From CAZEQJ01 sp964514385 (lineage in GTDB: Bacteria; Bacteroidota; Bacteroidia; Cytophagales; Cyclobacteriaceae): a stretch of 64,000 nt of DNA. Below are positions 35,089 to 43,969 of the stretch, one piece after another (the stretch's first letter is position 1; the number at the start of each line of letters is the position of its first letter). Under the pieces are notes generated by a model that worked only from the letters and a program-made list of their open reading frames with translations, ran no database searches and was not told where the DNA came from. The position numbers were made by a program, and so were the translations under genes. The stretch is taken from contig CAZEQJ010000001.1 in assembly GCA_964514385.1 (NCBI GenBank), positions 186,001 to 250,000 on the forward strand, given 5' to 3'.

Positions 35089-36366
35089 TTAATAGTGACA
35101 CTTAACACATTCCAAACCTCCAATATCCTCGACTACCATAGGCTCGTCGTCATTGTTGGTAGAATGCCATTCAAGTAATTTATTGTAATAGTCATTGCCC
35201 TCGGCATTAACCTCAGTTTCCCTGTGGCAGTTGATACACCAACCCATGGTAAGGCTGGCATACTGTCCTACAACCTCCATCTCCTGAATCGGGCCATGGC
35301 ATGTTTCACATTCAATTTCTCCGACTACCGTATGCTGGCTGTGATTAAAATATGCCAGATCCGGAAGATTATGCACTCTCACCCACTCGATCGGCTTAAT
35401 ATCCTCACCGTAGGTAGCCGTTTCGGGGTCATAGTCTATGGCAGCGTATATTTTCTGAATTTCGGGTGATTCAGGTTTAATATGTGTATGGCAATTCATA
35501 CAAATGTTTGCAGAAGGAATATTGGCTGATTTGCTTTTATAAACTCCTGTATGGCAGTATACACACTCAATTTCATATTGGCCTGCGTGAATCTCATGTG
35601 AGAATGCAATAGGCTGGATAGGTGCATAATCCTGTTGTACACCAATATTGAATAACCCGTCTATCACTGTCTTCACTACAATTGCTGTGAAGAAAAAAGC
35701 CAAAAATCCAATTACCGTTGGGTTGCGCAGGAGTTTGTTGAAATCAAATCCCTGATCCAATACCTGCCGATCTTCTTCTTCAAGATCTTCACGCTGTTTG
35801 AGCAGTCGTGTAAGAACTGATATTAGCAGTATAAGCACTGCCAGTACAAGAATAAGTACAAGTGCAAGTCCTCCGATGATGAGATAAAGATAATTCTGAG
35901 CAATTCCACCGCCTGCAGTACCTGCCGCCGCGGCATCACCACCCTGTGCAGCTGCAGAAGCCTCGACAGGAGGATTTGCTGATTCCTCCATAATATAAGC
36001 CAGTACGTTGGCTACCTGAGCATCAGACAGATTTGTAAAACTGGTCATTACTGTCGGCTTGTACTCCTCCCAGATGGCAACAGCTCTCGGATCTTTCTCA
36101 ACATTGATCACTGCCTGAGAATTCTGGATAAAACGGGTAAGATAGGCTATGTCACCGTCGTATTTATCTACCACATCTTTCAGCGCAGGTCCGATTACCT
36201 TTTTGTGCACCGCATGACAAACCGTACAGTTTGCTTTCCATAATGTCTCTCCTTCGGCAATAGCTTCCGGTTCTGATGGAAGATCCTGTGCAAATGAATT
36301 ATTGATTGAAAGTGTGGCTGATATAACCAGTAAATAGCAACTTCTGAATAGTAATGACCTAAACAT
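35089..36366 (-). CDS. actA: Alternative complex III multiheme cytochrome ActA (fused monoheme domain)
   Basis: 425 residues with a signal peptide (to SFAQ, ~27). Six heme c motifs are visible: CTVCH (~47) in an N-terminal class I cytochrome c domain, then CVYCH, CMNCH, CETCH, CINCH and CVKCH in a pentaheme C-terminal part. An Ala/Gly-rich linker and two hydrophobic segments (~160-185, ~218-235) separate the two parts. ActA takes electrons from ActB and passes them to ActE or the oxidase. It is the first gene of the operon and is preceded by a full-consensus promoter. Confidence 0.94.
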   Translation of the reverse strand: MFRSLLFRSCYLLVISATLSINNSFAQDLPSEPEAIAEGETLWKANCTVCHAVHKKVIGPALKDVVDKYDGDIAYLTRFIQNSQAVINVEKDPRAVAIWEEYKPTVMTSFTNLSDAQVANVLAYIMEESANPPVEASAAAQGGDAAAAGTAGGGIAQNYLYLIIGGLALVLILVLAVLILLISVLTRLLKQREDLEEEDRQVLDQGFDFNKLLRNPTVIGFLAFFFTAIVVKTVIDGLFNIGVQQDYAPIQPIAFSHEIHAGQYEIECVYCHTGVYKSKSANIPSANICMNCHTHIKPESPEIQKIYAAIDYDPETATYGEDIKPIEWVRVHNLPDLAYFNHSQHTVVGEIECETCHGPIQEMEVVGQYASLTMGWCINCHRETEVNAEGNDYYNKLLEWHSTNNDDEPMVVEDIGGLECVKCHY

Positions 36367-36391
36367 TTATCACTCAAGTTCTTGTGAAGTG

Positions 36392-36422
36392 CAAATCTAG
36401 TACGGGAAGCCAGTATTCCAAA
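36392..36422 (-). promoter_or_regulatory. Promoter of the act-cta respiratory operon
   Basis: On the minus strand TTTG (36422-36419), exactly 19 bp, then TAGATTTG (36399-36392): a full match to the Bacteroidota TTTG-N19-TAnnTTTG promoter. The -7 box ends 25 nt before the actA ATG. Confidence 0.8.
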
Positions 36423-36638
36423 CAGAAAAATGGACAATAAATTGTTAAATGTTACATCACAAAAAACTAATTGCCTGAAAAACAAACAGTTATATAATTG
36501 AAGATATTTTATGACCAGATTATTTAGAATAGTTCTAAATAATTGATATATTACCATATACTGAACTTTCTAATTAACACTTGATCATTACTTTATTAAG
36601 TCCTTGATTTTCAGGTTCTTTTTTTTAATCTATTTTGC

Positions 36639-36646
36639 TAATTTTG
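36639..36646 (+). promoter_or_regulatory. -7 promoter element of the OmpA-family gene
   Basis: TAATTTTG matches TAnnTTTG and ends 18 nt before the ATG at 36665. No clear -33 box. Its position rules out the earlier non-ATG start of the frame. Confidence 0.5.
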
Positions 36647-36664
36647 CTGGCAAATGACAATTGT

Positions 36665-38080
36665 ATGTCTTATTGCACTCGACTATTTTTCTTGATTCTT
36701 CTTCCTCTTGTTACATTAGGTCAACGGGCTGCAATATCGCTACCCAATGGATACTATGTAACCATTCGATCTTTTGCTGACTATTATGACGCTGAAACTT
36801 ACTCTGATAATATTTTTAAGCTAGGATACCATGATACCGGCTTTGGCTATGATGAAGAAAATAGCAGGTACATCGTATATTTGTTTGCTTCCAGCAACGC
36901 TGAAGAAGCAGAGAGAGAAAAAAATAATTACATTTCCAGTGAGCGCTTTCCGGGTGCCATTATACGTCATATTACTACTTCCTTCGACCGTGCCGCTACC
37001 CAATATACTTCAAATGTAGCTTATAAGGGGAATGCGCAGCCGGCTGCAACTACAACTGGCAACGCCACAGGAGGTCGTAGTCGTGCTTCGAATGACATTT
37101 CAGCTAATACCTCTACTTCAACGGATGTCCCGGCAAACGGCGGGTTTGTTCCCTTGACATCAACAGCTTCAAATGACCAAAATACTACGGTAAATGCAGC
37201 ATCTGTTGCCAGAAATGAATACCAGTCTGAAACTACAATAGAAGAAGAATCTTCTATCCAGGAAGAAGTAATAACAGAAACTACTGTAGTGGATCCGGAG
37301 CAGGATTTTCTGACTTCAGATGCCTCTCAGCACAGTGACCTGGAGTACATATACATTAAACCTGTCACTTATAATGCACGAACCAATGAAGTCGTGGAGT
37401 CGATGGTAGATTTTGTAGATGCGGAAAGAGCCCGCCGGATCACCGAAAATGAATCCAGTGAGGTTTTTAAGATTGAATCGGGTCAGACTGAGAAACTAAA
37501 GCTCATTGTAGACCGATTTGGGTACCGGAAGGTGGAGTACGACATGAACCTCAATAACCCGATGGGCGCAAATGACGGCATGGTAGAGCAGGATGGTGAT
37601 ACACTTGTGGTCAGCCTCGGGCTGGAAAGACTTCGAAAAGGTGAGGTATTGGTAATGTATAATGTATTTTTCTGGAGTGATGCCGCTGTGATGAAGGAAA
37701 CATCCTTGTACGAACTAAATGAGCTACTACAGATGCTAGAGGAGAATGAGGCATATGAAATTCGGATCAACGGACATACAAATGGTAACTCAGCAGGTCG
37801 CATTTACACGGTCGAGGAAGGAAGCACTGATTATTTCAATCGCAACCCATCGAATGACCAGTCGACAGGCTCTGCTAAAAAGCTGTCGGAGGAAAGAGCA
37901 GACGTAATTAAAAAATGGCTGGTGCTGAAAGGAATCGGAGAAAATCGGATAGAGACTAAAGGATGGGGTGGCCGAAAGCCTATTTATGATACAAAATCGC
38001 CTAATGCTGCACGTAATCTTCGTGTAGAGGTAGAAGTGCTGAAGGATGGATCTGAAAACAACACAGCTTTAAATCCATAA
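36665..38080 (+). CDS. OmpA-family peptidoglycan-binding outer-membrane protein
   Basis: 471 residues from MSYCTRLFFLILLPLV (36665). The signal peptide ends TLGQ. Residues ~20-110 (GYYVTIRSFADYYDAETYSDNIFKLGY) look like a SPOR-type or similar small domain, followed by a Thr/Ser/Ala-rich low-complexity linker to ~205. The C-terminal OmpA domain (~330-460) has INGHTNG, LSEERADVIKKWLVLKGI and RNLRVEVEV, with a short insert (YTVEEGSTDYFNRNPSN). It would tether the outer membrane to peptidoglycan. The first domain is only a tentative reading. Confidence 0.85.
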   Translation: MSYCTRLFFLILLPLVTLGQRAAISLPNGYYVTIRSFADYYDAETYSDNIFKLGYHDTGFGYDEENSRYIVYLFASSNAEEAEREKNNYISSERFPGAIIRHITTSFDRAATQYTSNVAYKGNAQPAATTTGNATGGRSRASNDISANTSTSTDVPANGGFVPLTSTASNDQNTTVNAASVARNEYQSETTIEEESSIQEEVITETTVVDPEQDFLTSDASQHSDLEYIYIKPVTYNARTNEVVESMVDFVDAERARRITENESSEVFKIESGQTEKLKLIVDRFGYRKVEYDMNLNNPMGANDGMVEQDGDTLVVSLGLERLRKGEVLVMYNVFFWSDAAVMKETSLYELNELLQMLEENEAYEIRINGHTNGNSAGRIYTVEEGSTDYFNRNPSNDQSTGSAKKLSEERADVIKKWLVLKGIGENRIETKGWGGRKPIYDTKSPNAARNLRVEVEVLKDGSENNTALNP

Positions 38081-38085
38081 AAAAT

Positions 38086-38108
38086 AACCCGGCGTTTACC
38101 GGGTTTAT
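38086..38108. terminator. Bidirectional terminator between OmpA-family and Hsp20-like genes
   Basis: Stem AACCCGG/CCGGGTT (38086-38092 with 38099-38105), loop CGTTTA, T-rich on the plus side (TTTATAT) and ATTTTT-like on the minus side. It sits in the 40 bp between two convergent genes. Confidence 0.65.
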
Positions 38109-38120
38109 ATCATCAATTGC

Positions 38121-38510
38121 TTATAGATGTTTAATCTCAATTGAACGGTGTACATCCCTGATATCACCATTCAAAGGCATTGTAATTACCAATACATCAT
38201 CACGATAAAATGCTTCAATTTCGTCAATATCTACGACTGACGGAACCTGAAATATCCTTGAAAAAAGCGGTATAGGGAAAGCCTGCTCACTGCTATGACT
38301 TGTATAAGCAGAAACCACCAACTGATTCATATTCAAATCAATAGCATAGTTATCTTCACGAAGAGAAGCTGCTTTGATGTATATTTCAATTTTATTATCT
38401 GCCTGCTTTACATTTATCTGAGGGGAAATCACACCTCCAGAGATGGTGTGCATCTGATCACCCTGCAGCAACAATGTCTTCATTAACTCTCTGTTCTCTA
38501 GAAAATTCAT
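38121..38510 (-). CDS. Small heat-shock (Hsp20/alpha-crystallin) family protein
   Basis: 129 residues. The alpha-crystallin domain covers most of it: PQINVKQADNKIEIYIKAASL, LFSRIFQVPSVVD and IEAFYRDDVLVITMPLN. The usual A-x-x-x-n-G-v-L has Asp instead of Gly. A C-terminal IEI fits the IxI motif used for oligomer contacts. Such proteins hold unfolded proteins for refolding. It is preceded by an unusually good Shine-Dalgarno (AAGGAGG). Its divergence from classical Hsp20 leaves some doubt about chaperone activity. Confidence 0.78.
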   Translation of the reverse strand: MNFLENRELMKTLLLQGDQMHTISGGVISPQINVKQADNKIEIYIKAASLREDNYAIDLNMNQLVVSAYTSHSSEQAFPIPLFSRIFQVPSVVDIDEIEAFYRDDVLVITMPLNGDIRDVHRSIEIKHL

Positions 38511-38514
38511 AATT

Positions 38515-38521
38515 CCTCCTT
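38515..38521 (-). promoter_or_regulatory. Strong Shine-Dalgarno of the Hsp20-like gene
   Basis: AAGGAGG on the minus strand, 4 bases before the ATG at 38510. Most genes in this window lack any clear Shine-Dalgarno, so this one stands out and fixes the start. Confidence 0.8.
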
Positions 38522-38604
38522 AATTTGGGAGTAGTATTACAAAATGCTTGCCAAAAGAACGGATAAGTCAAAATGTCAAGAACCAGAAAGGTTATGACAT
38601 ACTG

Positions 38605-39144
38605 TCACCCTAAGGTTTCGATCACCAGATTATGGTTGGTGTAGATACATACATCAGCAGCAATATGAAGGCTTTCCTCTACAATCTCCCTCGCAGTCAG
38701 GTTGGGTGCATGTTTTTTAAGTGCCAGTGCAGCTGACTGGGCATACATACTGCCTGATCCAATGGAAGCGATTTCCTGATCAGGTTCGAGCACATCGCCG
38801 GTACCAGATAGGATAAGGACATCATCTTTATCGGCAATAATAAGCATTGACTCCAACCGACGAAGATAGCGGTCCATGCGCCAGTCTTTGGCCAGTTCGA
38901 TGGCCCCTCGCTTCATATTGCCTCCATAAGCATTGAGCTTTTCTTCAAACCGCTCAATCAGGGTAAAAGCATCGGCCGTGGAGCCCGCAAAACCTGCCAG
39001 TATTTTCCCATCCTGCAGCAGCCTTATTTTTCTAACATTAGATTTGGCCACTGTATTACCCATGGTAGCCTGACCATCAGCCCCAATAGCTACCTGGCCA
39101 TTATGCCGAACGGCAATGACGGTAGTTGCATGTATTTTTTCCAT
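38605..39144 (-). CDS. hslV: ATP-dependent protease proteolytic subunit HslV (ClpQ)
   Basis: 179 residues. After a six-residue leader MEKIHA comes TTVIAVRH, matching mature HslV (TTIVSVRR), so Thr7 is the likely N-terminal nucleophile. GADGQATMGNTV, KILAGFAGSTADA and IGSGSMYAQSAA are family signatures. HslV forms a double hexamer that degrades proteins unfolded by HslU. hslU is not adjacent, unlike in most genomes. No clear promoter. Confidence 0.96.
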   Translation of the reverse strand: MEKIHATTVIAVRHNGQVAIGADGQATMGNTVAKSNVRKIRLLQDGKILAGFAGSTADAFTLIERFEEKLNAYGGNMKRGAIELAKDWRMDRYLRRLESMLIIADKDDVLILSGTGDVLEPDQEIASIGSGSMYAQSAALALKKHAPNLTAREIVEESLHIAADVCIYTNHNLVIETLG

Positions 39145-39182
39145 AAAATCTTTTATTCAATTCAGACAATAATCCGGCCAAC

Positions 39183-39214
39183 AAAAAAGGTGTAACAATA
39201 TCACACCTTTTTTT
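39183..39214. terminator. Terminator after pdhC (symmetrical)
   Basis: AAAAAAGGTGT (39183-39193) pairs with ACACCTTTTTT (39203-39213) around a 9-nt loop, giving 11 pairs and a T-run on both strands. It lies in the gap between the pdhC stop and the hslV start. Confidence 0.85.
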
Positions 39215-39221
39215 ATTTATG

Positions 39222-40874
39222 TCAGATGAGAATTCTCACCGGATCTTCGAGAATTTCTTTAAATGTTTTAAGAAATGCCGAACCTACAGCACCGTCGACA
39301 GCACGATGGTCGCATGAAAGCGTTACCTTCATTACGTTGCCCGGCACCAGCTGGCCATTTTTCACAACAGCGGTTTCCTTAATACCACCTACAGCCATTA
39401 TACAGGCATCCGGCGGATTGATAATGGCAGTGAACTCTTCAATGCCGAACATACCAAGATTGGATATTGTAAATGTACTTCCCTCCCAGTCTTTAGGTTG
39501 AAGTTCCTTATTTTTAGCCTTTCCGGCCAGCTCCTTTACTTCTGTTGCGATATGTGACAATGATTTATTATCAGCAAAGCGAACTACCGGCACCAGAAGG
39601 CCTTCCTCTATTGCTACAGCTACTCCGATATGAATGTGTTGGTTGTACCGTATTTTATCACCAAGCCATGATACATTTACATTAGGATGCTGTCTGAGTG
39701 CTGCGGCAGCAGCCTTAATCACAATATCATTAAAGGAAATTTTTACCGGCGACATCTCATTGATACTCTTTCTGGCCTCGATTGCACGATCCATATTAAT
39801 CTCCATGGTGAGGTAAAAATGAGGAGCTGAAAACTTGCTTTCAGATAATCTTCGGGCAATGGTTTTCCTCATCTGAGATACCGGTTTTTCATCGTAGCGT
39901 TCTTCGCCAACGACCGGTGGTAACGTTACAGGTGCCGCTTGTTCTGCGGAGGCCTTTTCCTGTTTTGGAGTCGCTTGCGAAGGGGTGAAGTTTTCAACAT
40001 CACGTTTCACAATCCTTCCGCCTTCACCGCTACCTTCAATTTGTGAGATATCAAAGCCTTTTTCCCTTGCGATTTTCTTCGCCAGGGGTGAAGCTTTTAC
40101 CCTGCCGTCCGAGGTAGATGATGACTGCCCATTGGCGGGAGAAGCTGGTTCAGGTGAAGGTGTACTCTCTGCACCATTGGATGATGATGATGACTGTTGA
40201 GTGTCCTCTTTATCAGAAGATGCAGATTTCTTTTTTTGTGCATCAAGCAATGCTTTGTAATCAGCCCCTTCTTCACCGATCACGGCAATTACTCCATCTA
40301 CCTCTATACTATTGCCTTCTTCCACACCTATGTAAAGCAGCGTACCATCTTCATACGACTCAAGATCCATTGTTGCCTTATCCGTTTCTACTTCGGCTAA
40401 CACATCGCCACTTGAGACTTTATCACCTACTTTTTTATGCCAGGCAGCAATGGTACCTTCAGCCATTGTATCACTCATTTTAGGCATGGTGATAACGTTA
40501 GCATTAATGGAAGATACATCTACATCAGCCGCTTCATCATTGGACTCCTCAGATTTTGTTTCATCATCTTCTTTTTTCTCTTCGGCTGGTTTATCACCCG
40601 AATTCACATCCTTCAGCATACCGGAAATATCTTCGCCCTCTTCCCCAATGATAGCGATAACGCCATCAACAGGGACCGCATCTTTTTCCTTCACTCCGAT
40701 ATGTAGAATTACTCCATCCTCATAGGATTCCAGCTCCATTGTTGCCTTATCGGTTTCAACCTCCGCCAGCACATCACCGGAACTTACTTTATCTCCTTCT
40801 TTCACCAGCCATGATGCGATCACTCCTTCTTCCATAGTGTCGCTCATTTTCGGCATACGTATAACCTCAGCCAT
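39222..40874 (-). CDS. pdhC: Pyruvate dehydrogenase E2, dihydrolipoamide acetyltransferase
   Basis: 550 residues with two lipoyl domains, each with the lipoyl-lysine motif EVETDKATM (Lys at ~43 and ~174). A Ser/Glu-rich linker follows each. The peripheral-subunit binding domain is SPLAKKIAREKGFDISQIEG (~265-285). The catalytic domain ends with CDHRAVDGAVGSAF, containing the His-x3-Asp-Gly active site. It transfers acetyl groups to CoA within the pyruvate dehydrogenase complex. E1 and E3 are not in the window. A full-consensus promoter lies upstream. Confidence 0.95.
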   Translation of the reverse strand: MAEVIRMPKMSDTMEEGVIASWLVKEGDKVSSGDVLAEVETDKATMELESYEDGVILHIGVKEKDAVPVDGVIAIIGEEGEDISGMLKDVNSGDKPAEEKKEDDETKSEESNDEAADVDVSSINANVITMPKMSDTMAEGTIAAWHKKVGDKVSSGDVLAEVETDKATMDLESYEDGTLLYIGVEEGNSIEVDGVIAVIGEEGADYKALLDAQKKKSASSDKEDTQQSSSSSNGAESTPSPEPASPANGQSSSTSDGRVKASPLAKKIAREKGFDISQIEGSGEGGRIVKRDVENFTPSQATPKQEKASAEQAAPVTLPPVVGEERYDEKPVSQMRKTIARRLSESKFSAPHFYLTMEINMDRAIEARKSINEMSPVKISFNDIVIKAAAAALRQHPNVNVSWLGDKIRYNQHIHIGVAVAIEEGLLVPVVRFADNKSLSHIATEVKELAGKAKNKELQPKDWEGSTFTISNLGMFGIEEFTAIINPPDACIMAVGGIKETAVVKNGQLVPGNVMKVTLSCDHRAVDGAVGSAFLKTFKEILEDPVRILI

Positions 40875-40907
40875 AAATTTTTATTGATTCCTTTCGTAAA
40901 AACTCGT

Positions 40908-40938
40908 CAAAAATAGATAGGTTTTATCTTTATTCAAA
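40908..40938 (-). promoter_or_regulatory. Promoter of pdhC
   Basis: On the minus strand TTTG (40938-40935), exactly 19 bp, then TATTTTTG (40915-40908): a full consensus match. The -7 box ends 33 nt before the pdhC ATG. Confidence 0.8.
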
Positions 40939-40951
40939 TTAATCCTTCCCA

Positions 40952-43900
40952 TCAAAACCCAAGGGATGCGGTAAGGAAGTCATATCGTATATTCTGAAGG
41001 CCAAAAGGCTCATCAAAATTATAACTGAAACGCACCCCTGCGCTTAATGCAGGCCGCCTTCTGATCACATTAAAATCAAACATCAATTCCAGCCCTGCAG
41101 TCTGCTGTACCCTGTCGTCAGTAAAATCACTGAACCCGGCAGGAAGGTCATAAAACCGAATAGATTTAGCCACATCGAAAAACGGCTTTACCCTTATCCG
41201 CTGAAGGTATAATAGGGACCATACCGGAAGGTCAGGATACATAATAGGTAATTCATAAGAAAATCCGGCGGTAAAATATTGGTCTGCCAGACGGTATTCA
41301 CCACCTCGTGGTAACGCAAGCCGGGTAGGAAACAGATAAAAGTTTTCAGGTACGAATACTGATGTGATAACCTGACGCCCTAACGAGTCATTTTCAATCT
41401 GATAGCTGTAATCGATTGGGGGTGCATACTGCCACCCTGCCCGGATATTCACACTGTGATGTGGCATTATGCCCCTCACCGAAGTAAAGGCCTGCGCTAC
41501 AAAAAGCTGCCCCTCGTAGTCGGAACCAGGCAGGGTTTTCTGGTAATCCAGTACCAGCGATATACCTAAAGGCGTATTTATATGCCGTTGGCTAGCCTTG
41601 TGAAACAAATTGTAATTACCCGTAAGGCGGTAGGAAAATAACCCCCCATTTGCTAATCGGGACACACTTCTGGTCTCTAAATCAAAATTTCGCACATTGG
41701 TATAATCAAGCGCCCCGGATAAAGTGAAATTATGGACAAATCTTGATCGTGTCAGGTTTACCGGAATCCGGGTGATCAGAGAAAGATTAGTCTCATTCCA
41801 ATTTTCCCGTACCTCCACGCTGTTCTGATCCAGCAGCAGGTTAGAACGTGCACCTTCCCTGACTTCAAGGTCAAAAACAGGCCAGTATTTCTGATAGCTC
41901 ACGTTGCCGAAGAAATACCCGTTAAATCCGTTTACATCATAATTATACCCAGCACTGAGTACTGATGTATTCAGAACATTTCGCGATCTGACCCCAATTC
42001 TCACCTGATCCGCACCCGTGCCATCGAGAATAGACCATGCAAAAGGGTTGAATAACCGACTTTTATATTTTGTGACTGGCAGCCCCATATCCGTCTGTAG
42101 AGAGGCTATTTCATGTTGAAAATGTTCATCATCTCCCGCAAAGTCAATCGTTTGATCTTTCACCTGTTCAACGGGTGTCCATGCCTTGATATCACGGTTT
42201 ATTTTCACCACGTCTTTCCCCTCAAACGTATGAACGTTGAAGTAGAGATCGCCTTCATGTGGAAATACATTATAGGCCCCATACCGCGCATTGGTCACCT
42301 GATATCGTTTACCCGTCGGAATATGCAGCGCATAGATGTTGTCGATGCCGGAGTAGGGTGAATTGTAATACACATAATCACCTTCCCAGTACGGAATGCC
42401 AATATTCTCGTATCCGAAATGATGGAGTGTTTTAACTTCTGTTGTGGTAAGATCAAGAATTTTCAGCGACCTGCCAGCGCCTGGCATAAAAGAGATAAAT
42501 ATAATTTGTTGACCATCAGGTGACCAGCGTGGTGTAAGAATAGTCGCTTCACGGGTGCTATAAACGGTATCTGTTTTTGATGTGGCGACGTCGATAACGA
42601 CCAGTTCACTGGTGTAGTCGGTAAGGCTTTGTATGGCTACCAGTTTCGATGCGTCCCGTGAGATATCTACGCTTAAATACCTGCTTTTTTTGCCGTATGT
42701 CGCCACTTTACTTGTTTCAGCATTCCATACCTTAATCACATTGTAGTTTTCAAAGGCATACCGGGGATGATATTGAAATTCTATCCATGCCAGTGAGTTT
42801 TTTCCTGCTGCTAAAAATTCATTGTCCTTGACAAATCCGGGCACGTGTACCCGTTTTACCTTTCCGTCCGATTCATCGATTCGCACAAACTGGTAAAAAT
42901 CGCCCAGACCTTTTCGGACAGATATCAGATCGCCATTTTCCAGTTTTACAGGACTTGAAAAATCGGTGAAATATCTTCTTTCATTGAACAAAAAGCCTAC
43001 GTCCTGTTGAACAGGCTCAGGATTTGGCTCAGTAGCCTCTGCCTGTTGCTCCCATTTTGCAGTAACATACTTGATCATGTGGTTGTAATTTTGGGTCAGG
43101 GTGTAGCCGGTATAGTATTTCATTGCATTTGAAAATGAAAACGGCCAGTAGGGCGCCAGTCTGAAGGTGAATTTTTCCTCAGACCCTCCAAATGAGGCTT
43201 CAGTGATTTTATCCCACACATCATCACCGTAGGTTTCGTTGATATATGCCGCAAAAAAATACCCAAACACGTAGTGATTGGCAACAAGATGTTTGTAGGA
43301 TCCAAGAGCCTGCTTACTGTAACTCCACGGACCCTTTTCCAGTAAGGTGGTGCGGAATTGAACACTGAAATTTGGGATTTCTCCCCTGCCTCCGCCTTTT
43401 TCAGTCATTACTGTTTCTGCATAAACGGCATCGCCCTCCCAAAACCAGTCCGGAGCACCCAGATTTCCTGCCAGAGAGAGTGCCGGGTTGCCAATAAAAT
43501 ATTTTCTGATCAAGGCTGCAAGTCCCTGATCGGCTTTACCATATTGCACTACATGGCGGTATTCGTGAAATAATAGTAAATGCGTCCAGTCTGCATTACC
43601 GGTGAAATTATAGTCCTGTGTGGGGGTCACGTACAGCTGTGAATGCCAGGGGTTGACCGTTACAAATCCGTTATTGGTCAAAATGCGATTTTGCATTATA
43701 AACTGGATCGGTCTGGGTTGAGCACCAAGGCTGGTTGTCTGCATATGATGTAATGTATCTGCCAATGACGCAAGCTTTTGCGCCTGCGCTTCAAACTCTT
43801 CAGGAAAAACAAAGATCATATGTGGTGTGACAATCTGCTGCCATTTCACAGAGGGTGGCGCCTGGTCATAAATCGGCACTTGTGCAGATACCTGATATGC

Positions 43901-43966
43901 ACCGCAAAAGCAAAGTACGGTTAGCGATACAAAAAACTTTATTACTTTTGAGGAGATATCACTCAT
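40952..43966 (-). CDS. Outer-membrane protein with HExxH peptidase-like, beta-propeller and barrel domains
   Basis: 1004 residues from MSDISSK (43966); a longer frame to 44032 overlaps the divergent gene and puts the signal peptide too far in. The signal peptide ends VSAQ (~29). Residues 134-138, HEYRH, fit the HExxH zinc motif, and WFWEGDAVYAE (~174-184) supplies a downstream Glu as in gluzincins of the peptidase MA-like type. Residues ~340-640 contain repeats such as TILTPRWSPDGQQIIF and SVDISRDASKLVAI, a TolB-like propeller. From ~690 the pattern is a beta-barrel ending YDFLTASLGF. The design suggests a surface- or periplasm-facing peptidase anchored in the outer membrane. Activity is inference. 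Confidence 0.8.
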   Translation of the reverse strand: MSDISSKVIKFFVSLTVLCFCGAYQVSAQVPIYDQAPPSVKWQQIVTPHMIFVFPEEFEAQAQKLASLADTLHHMQTTSLGAQPRPIQFIMQNRILTNNGFVTVNPWHSQLYVTPTQDYNFTGNADWTHLLLFHEYRHVVQYGKADQGLAALIRKYFIGNPALSLAGNLGAPDWFWEGDAVYAETVMTEKGGGRGEIPNFSVQFRTTLLEKGPWSYSKQALGSYKHLVANHYVFGYFFAAYINETYGDDVWDKITEASFGGSEEKFTFRLAPYWPFSFSNAMKYYTGYTLTQNYNHMIKYVTAKWEQQAEATEPNPEPVQQDVGFLFNERRYFTDFSSPVKLENGDLISVRKGLGDFYQFVRIDESDGKVKRVHVPGFVKDNEFLAAGKNSLAWIEFQYHPRYAFENYNVIKVWNAETSKVATYGKKSRYLSVDISRDASKLVAIQSLTDYTSELVVIDVATSKTDTVYSTREATILTPRWSPDGQQIIFISFMPGAGRSLKILDLTTTEVKTLHHFGYENIGIPYWEGDYVYYNSPYSGIDNIYALHIPTGKRYQVTNARYGAYNVFPHEGDLYFNVHTFEGKDVVKINRDIKAWTPVEQVKDQTIDFAGDDEHFQHEIASLQTDMGLPVTKYKSRLFNPFAWSILDGTGADQVRIGVRSRNVLNTSVLSAGYNYDVNGFNGYFFGNVSYQKYWPVFDLEVREGARSNLLLDQNSVEVRENWNETNLSLITRIPVNLTRSRFVHNFTLSGALDYTNVRNFDLETRSVSRLANGGLFSYRLTGNYNLFHKASQRHINTPLGISLVLDYQKTLPGSDYEGQLFVAQAFTSVRGIMPHHSVNIRAGWQYAPPIDYSYQIENDSLGRQVITSVFVPENFYLFPTRLALPRGGEYRLADQYFTAGFSYELPIMYPDLPVWSLLYLQRIRVKPFFDVAKSIRFYDLPAGFSDFTDDRVQQTAGLELMFDFNVIRRRPALSAGVRFSYNFDEPFGLQNIRYDFLTASLGF
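43943..43950 (+). promoter_or_regulatory. -7 promoter element of the SRAP-family gene
   Basis: TACTTTTG matches TAnnTTTG, identical to the trpS element. It lies inside the coding start of the divergent outer-membrane protein gene and ends 19 nt before the SRAP ATG. Confidence 0.5.
43951..43955 (+). promoter_or_regulatory. Shine-Dalgarno-like AGGAG upstream of the SRAP gene
   Basis: AGGAG is 9 nt before an ATG at 43965 but 14 nt before the SRAP-frame ATG at 43970. The spacing favours the out-of-frame ATG, which makes the SRAP start uncertain. Confidence 0.45.
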
Positions 43967-43969
43967 GAT

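Larger units (their letters stand above)
36367..36664. other. AT-rich divergent intergenic region between actA and the ompA-like gene
   Basis: About 298 bases without a gene. It holds the act promoter on one strand and a -7 element on the other. The middle (about 36430-36600) is AT-rich with no open frame, hairpin or repeat that I could support; it has room for regulator binding sites. Confidence 0.6.

Noticed and set aside
27990..36366. The act gene set as a novel system
   Set aside because: It is the known Alternative Complex III in its normal order; only details (His-rich loop, attached kinase) are of interest.
40118..40706. Several + strand frames rich in His, Ser and Leu opposite pdhC
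   Set aside because: Produced by the low-complexity linkers of pdhC on the other strand.
39800..40870. Direct repeats at DNA level inside pdhC
   Set aside because: They are the two lipoyl domains, a normal feature of E2 proteins.
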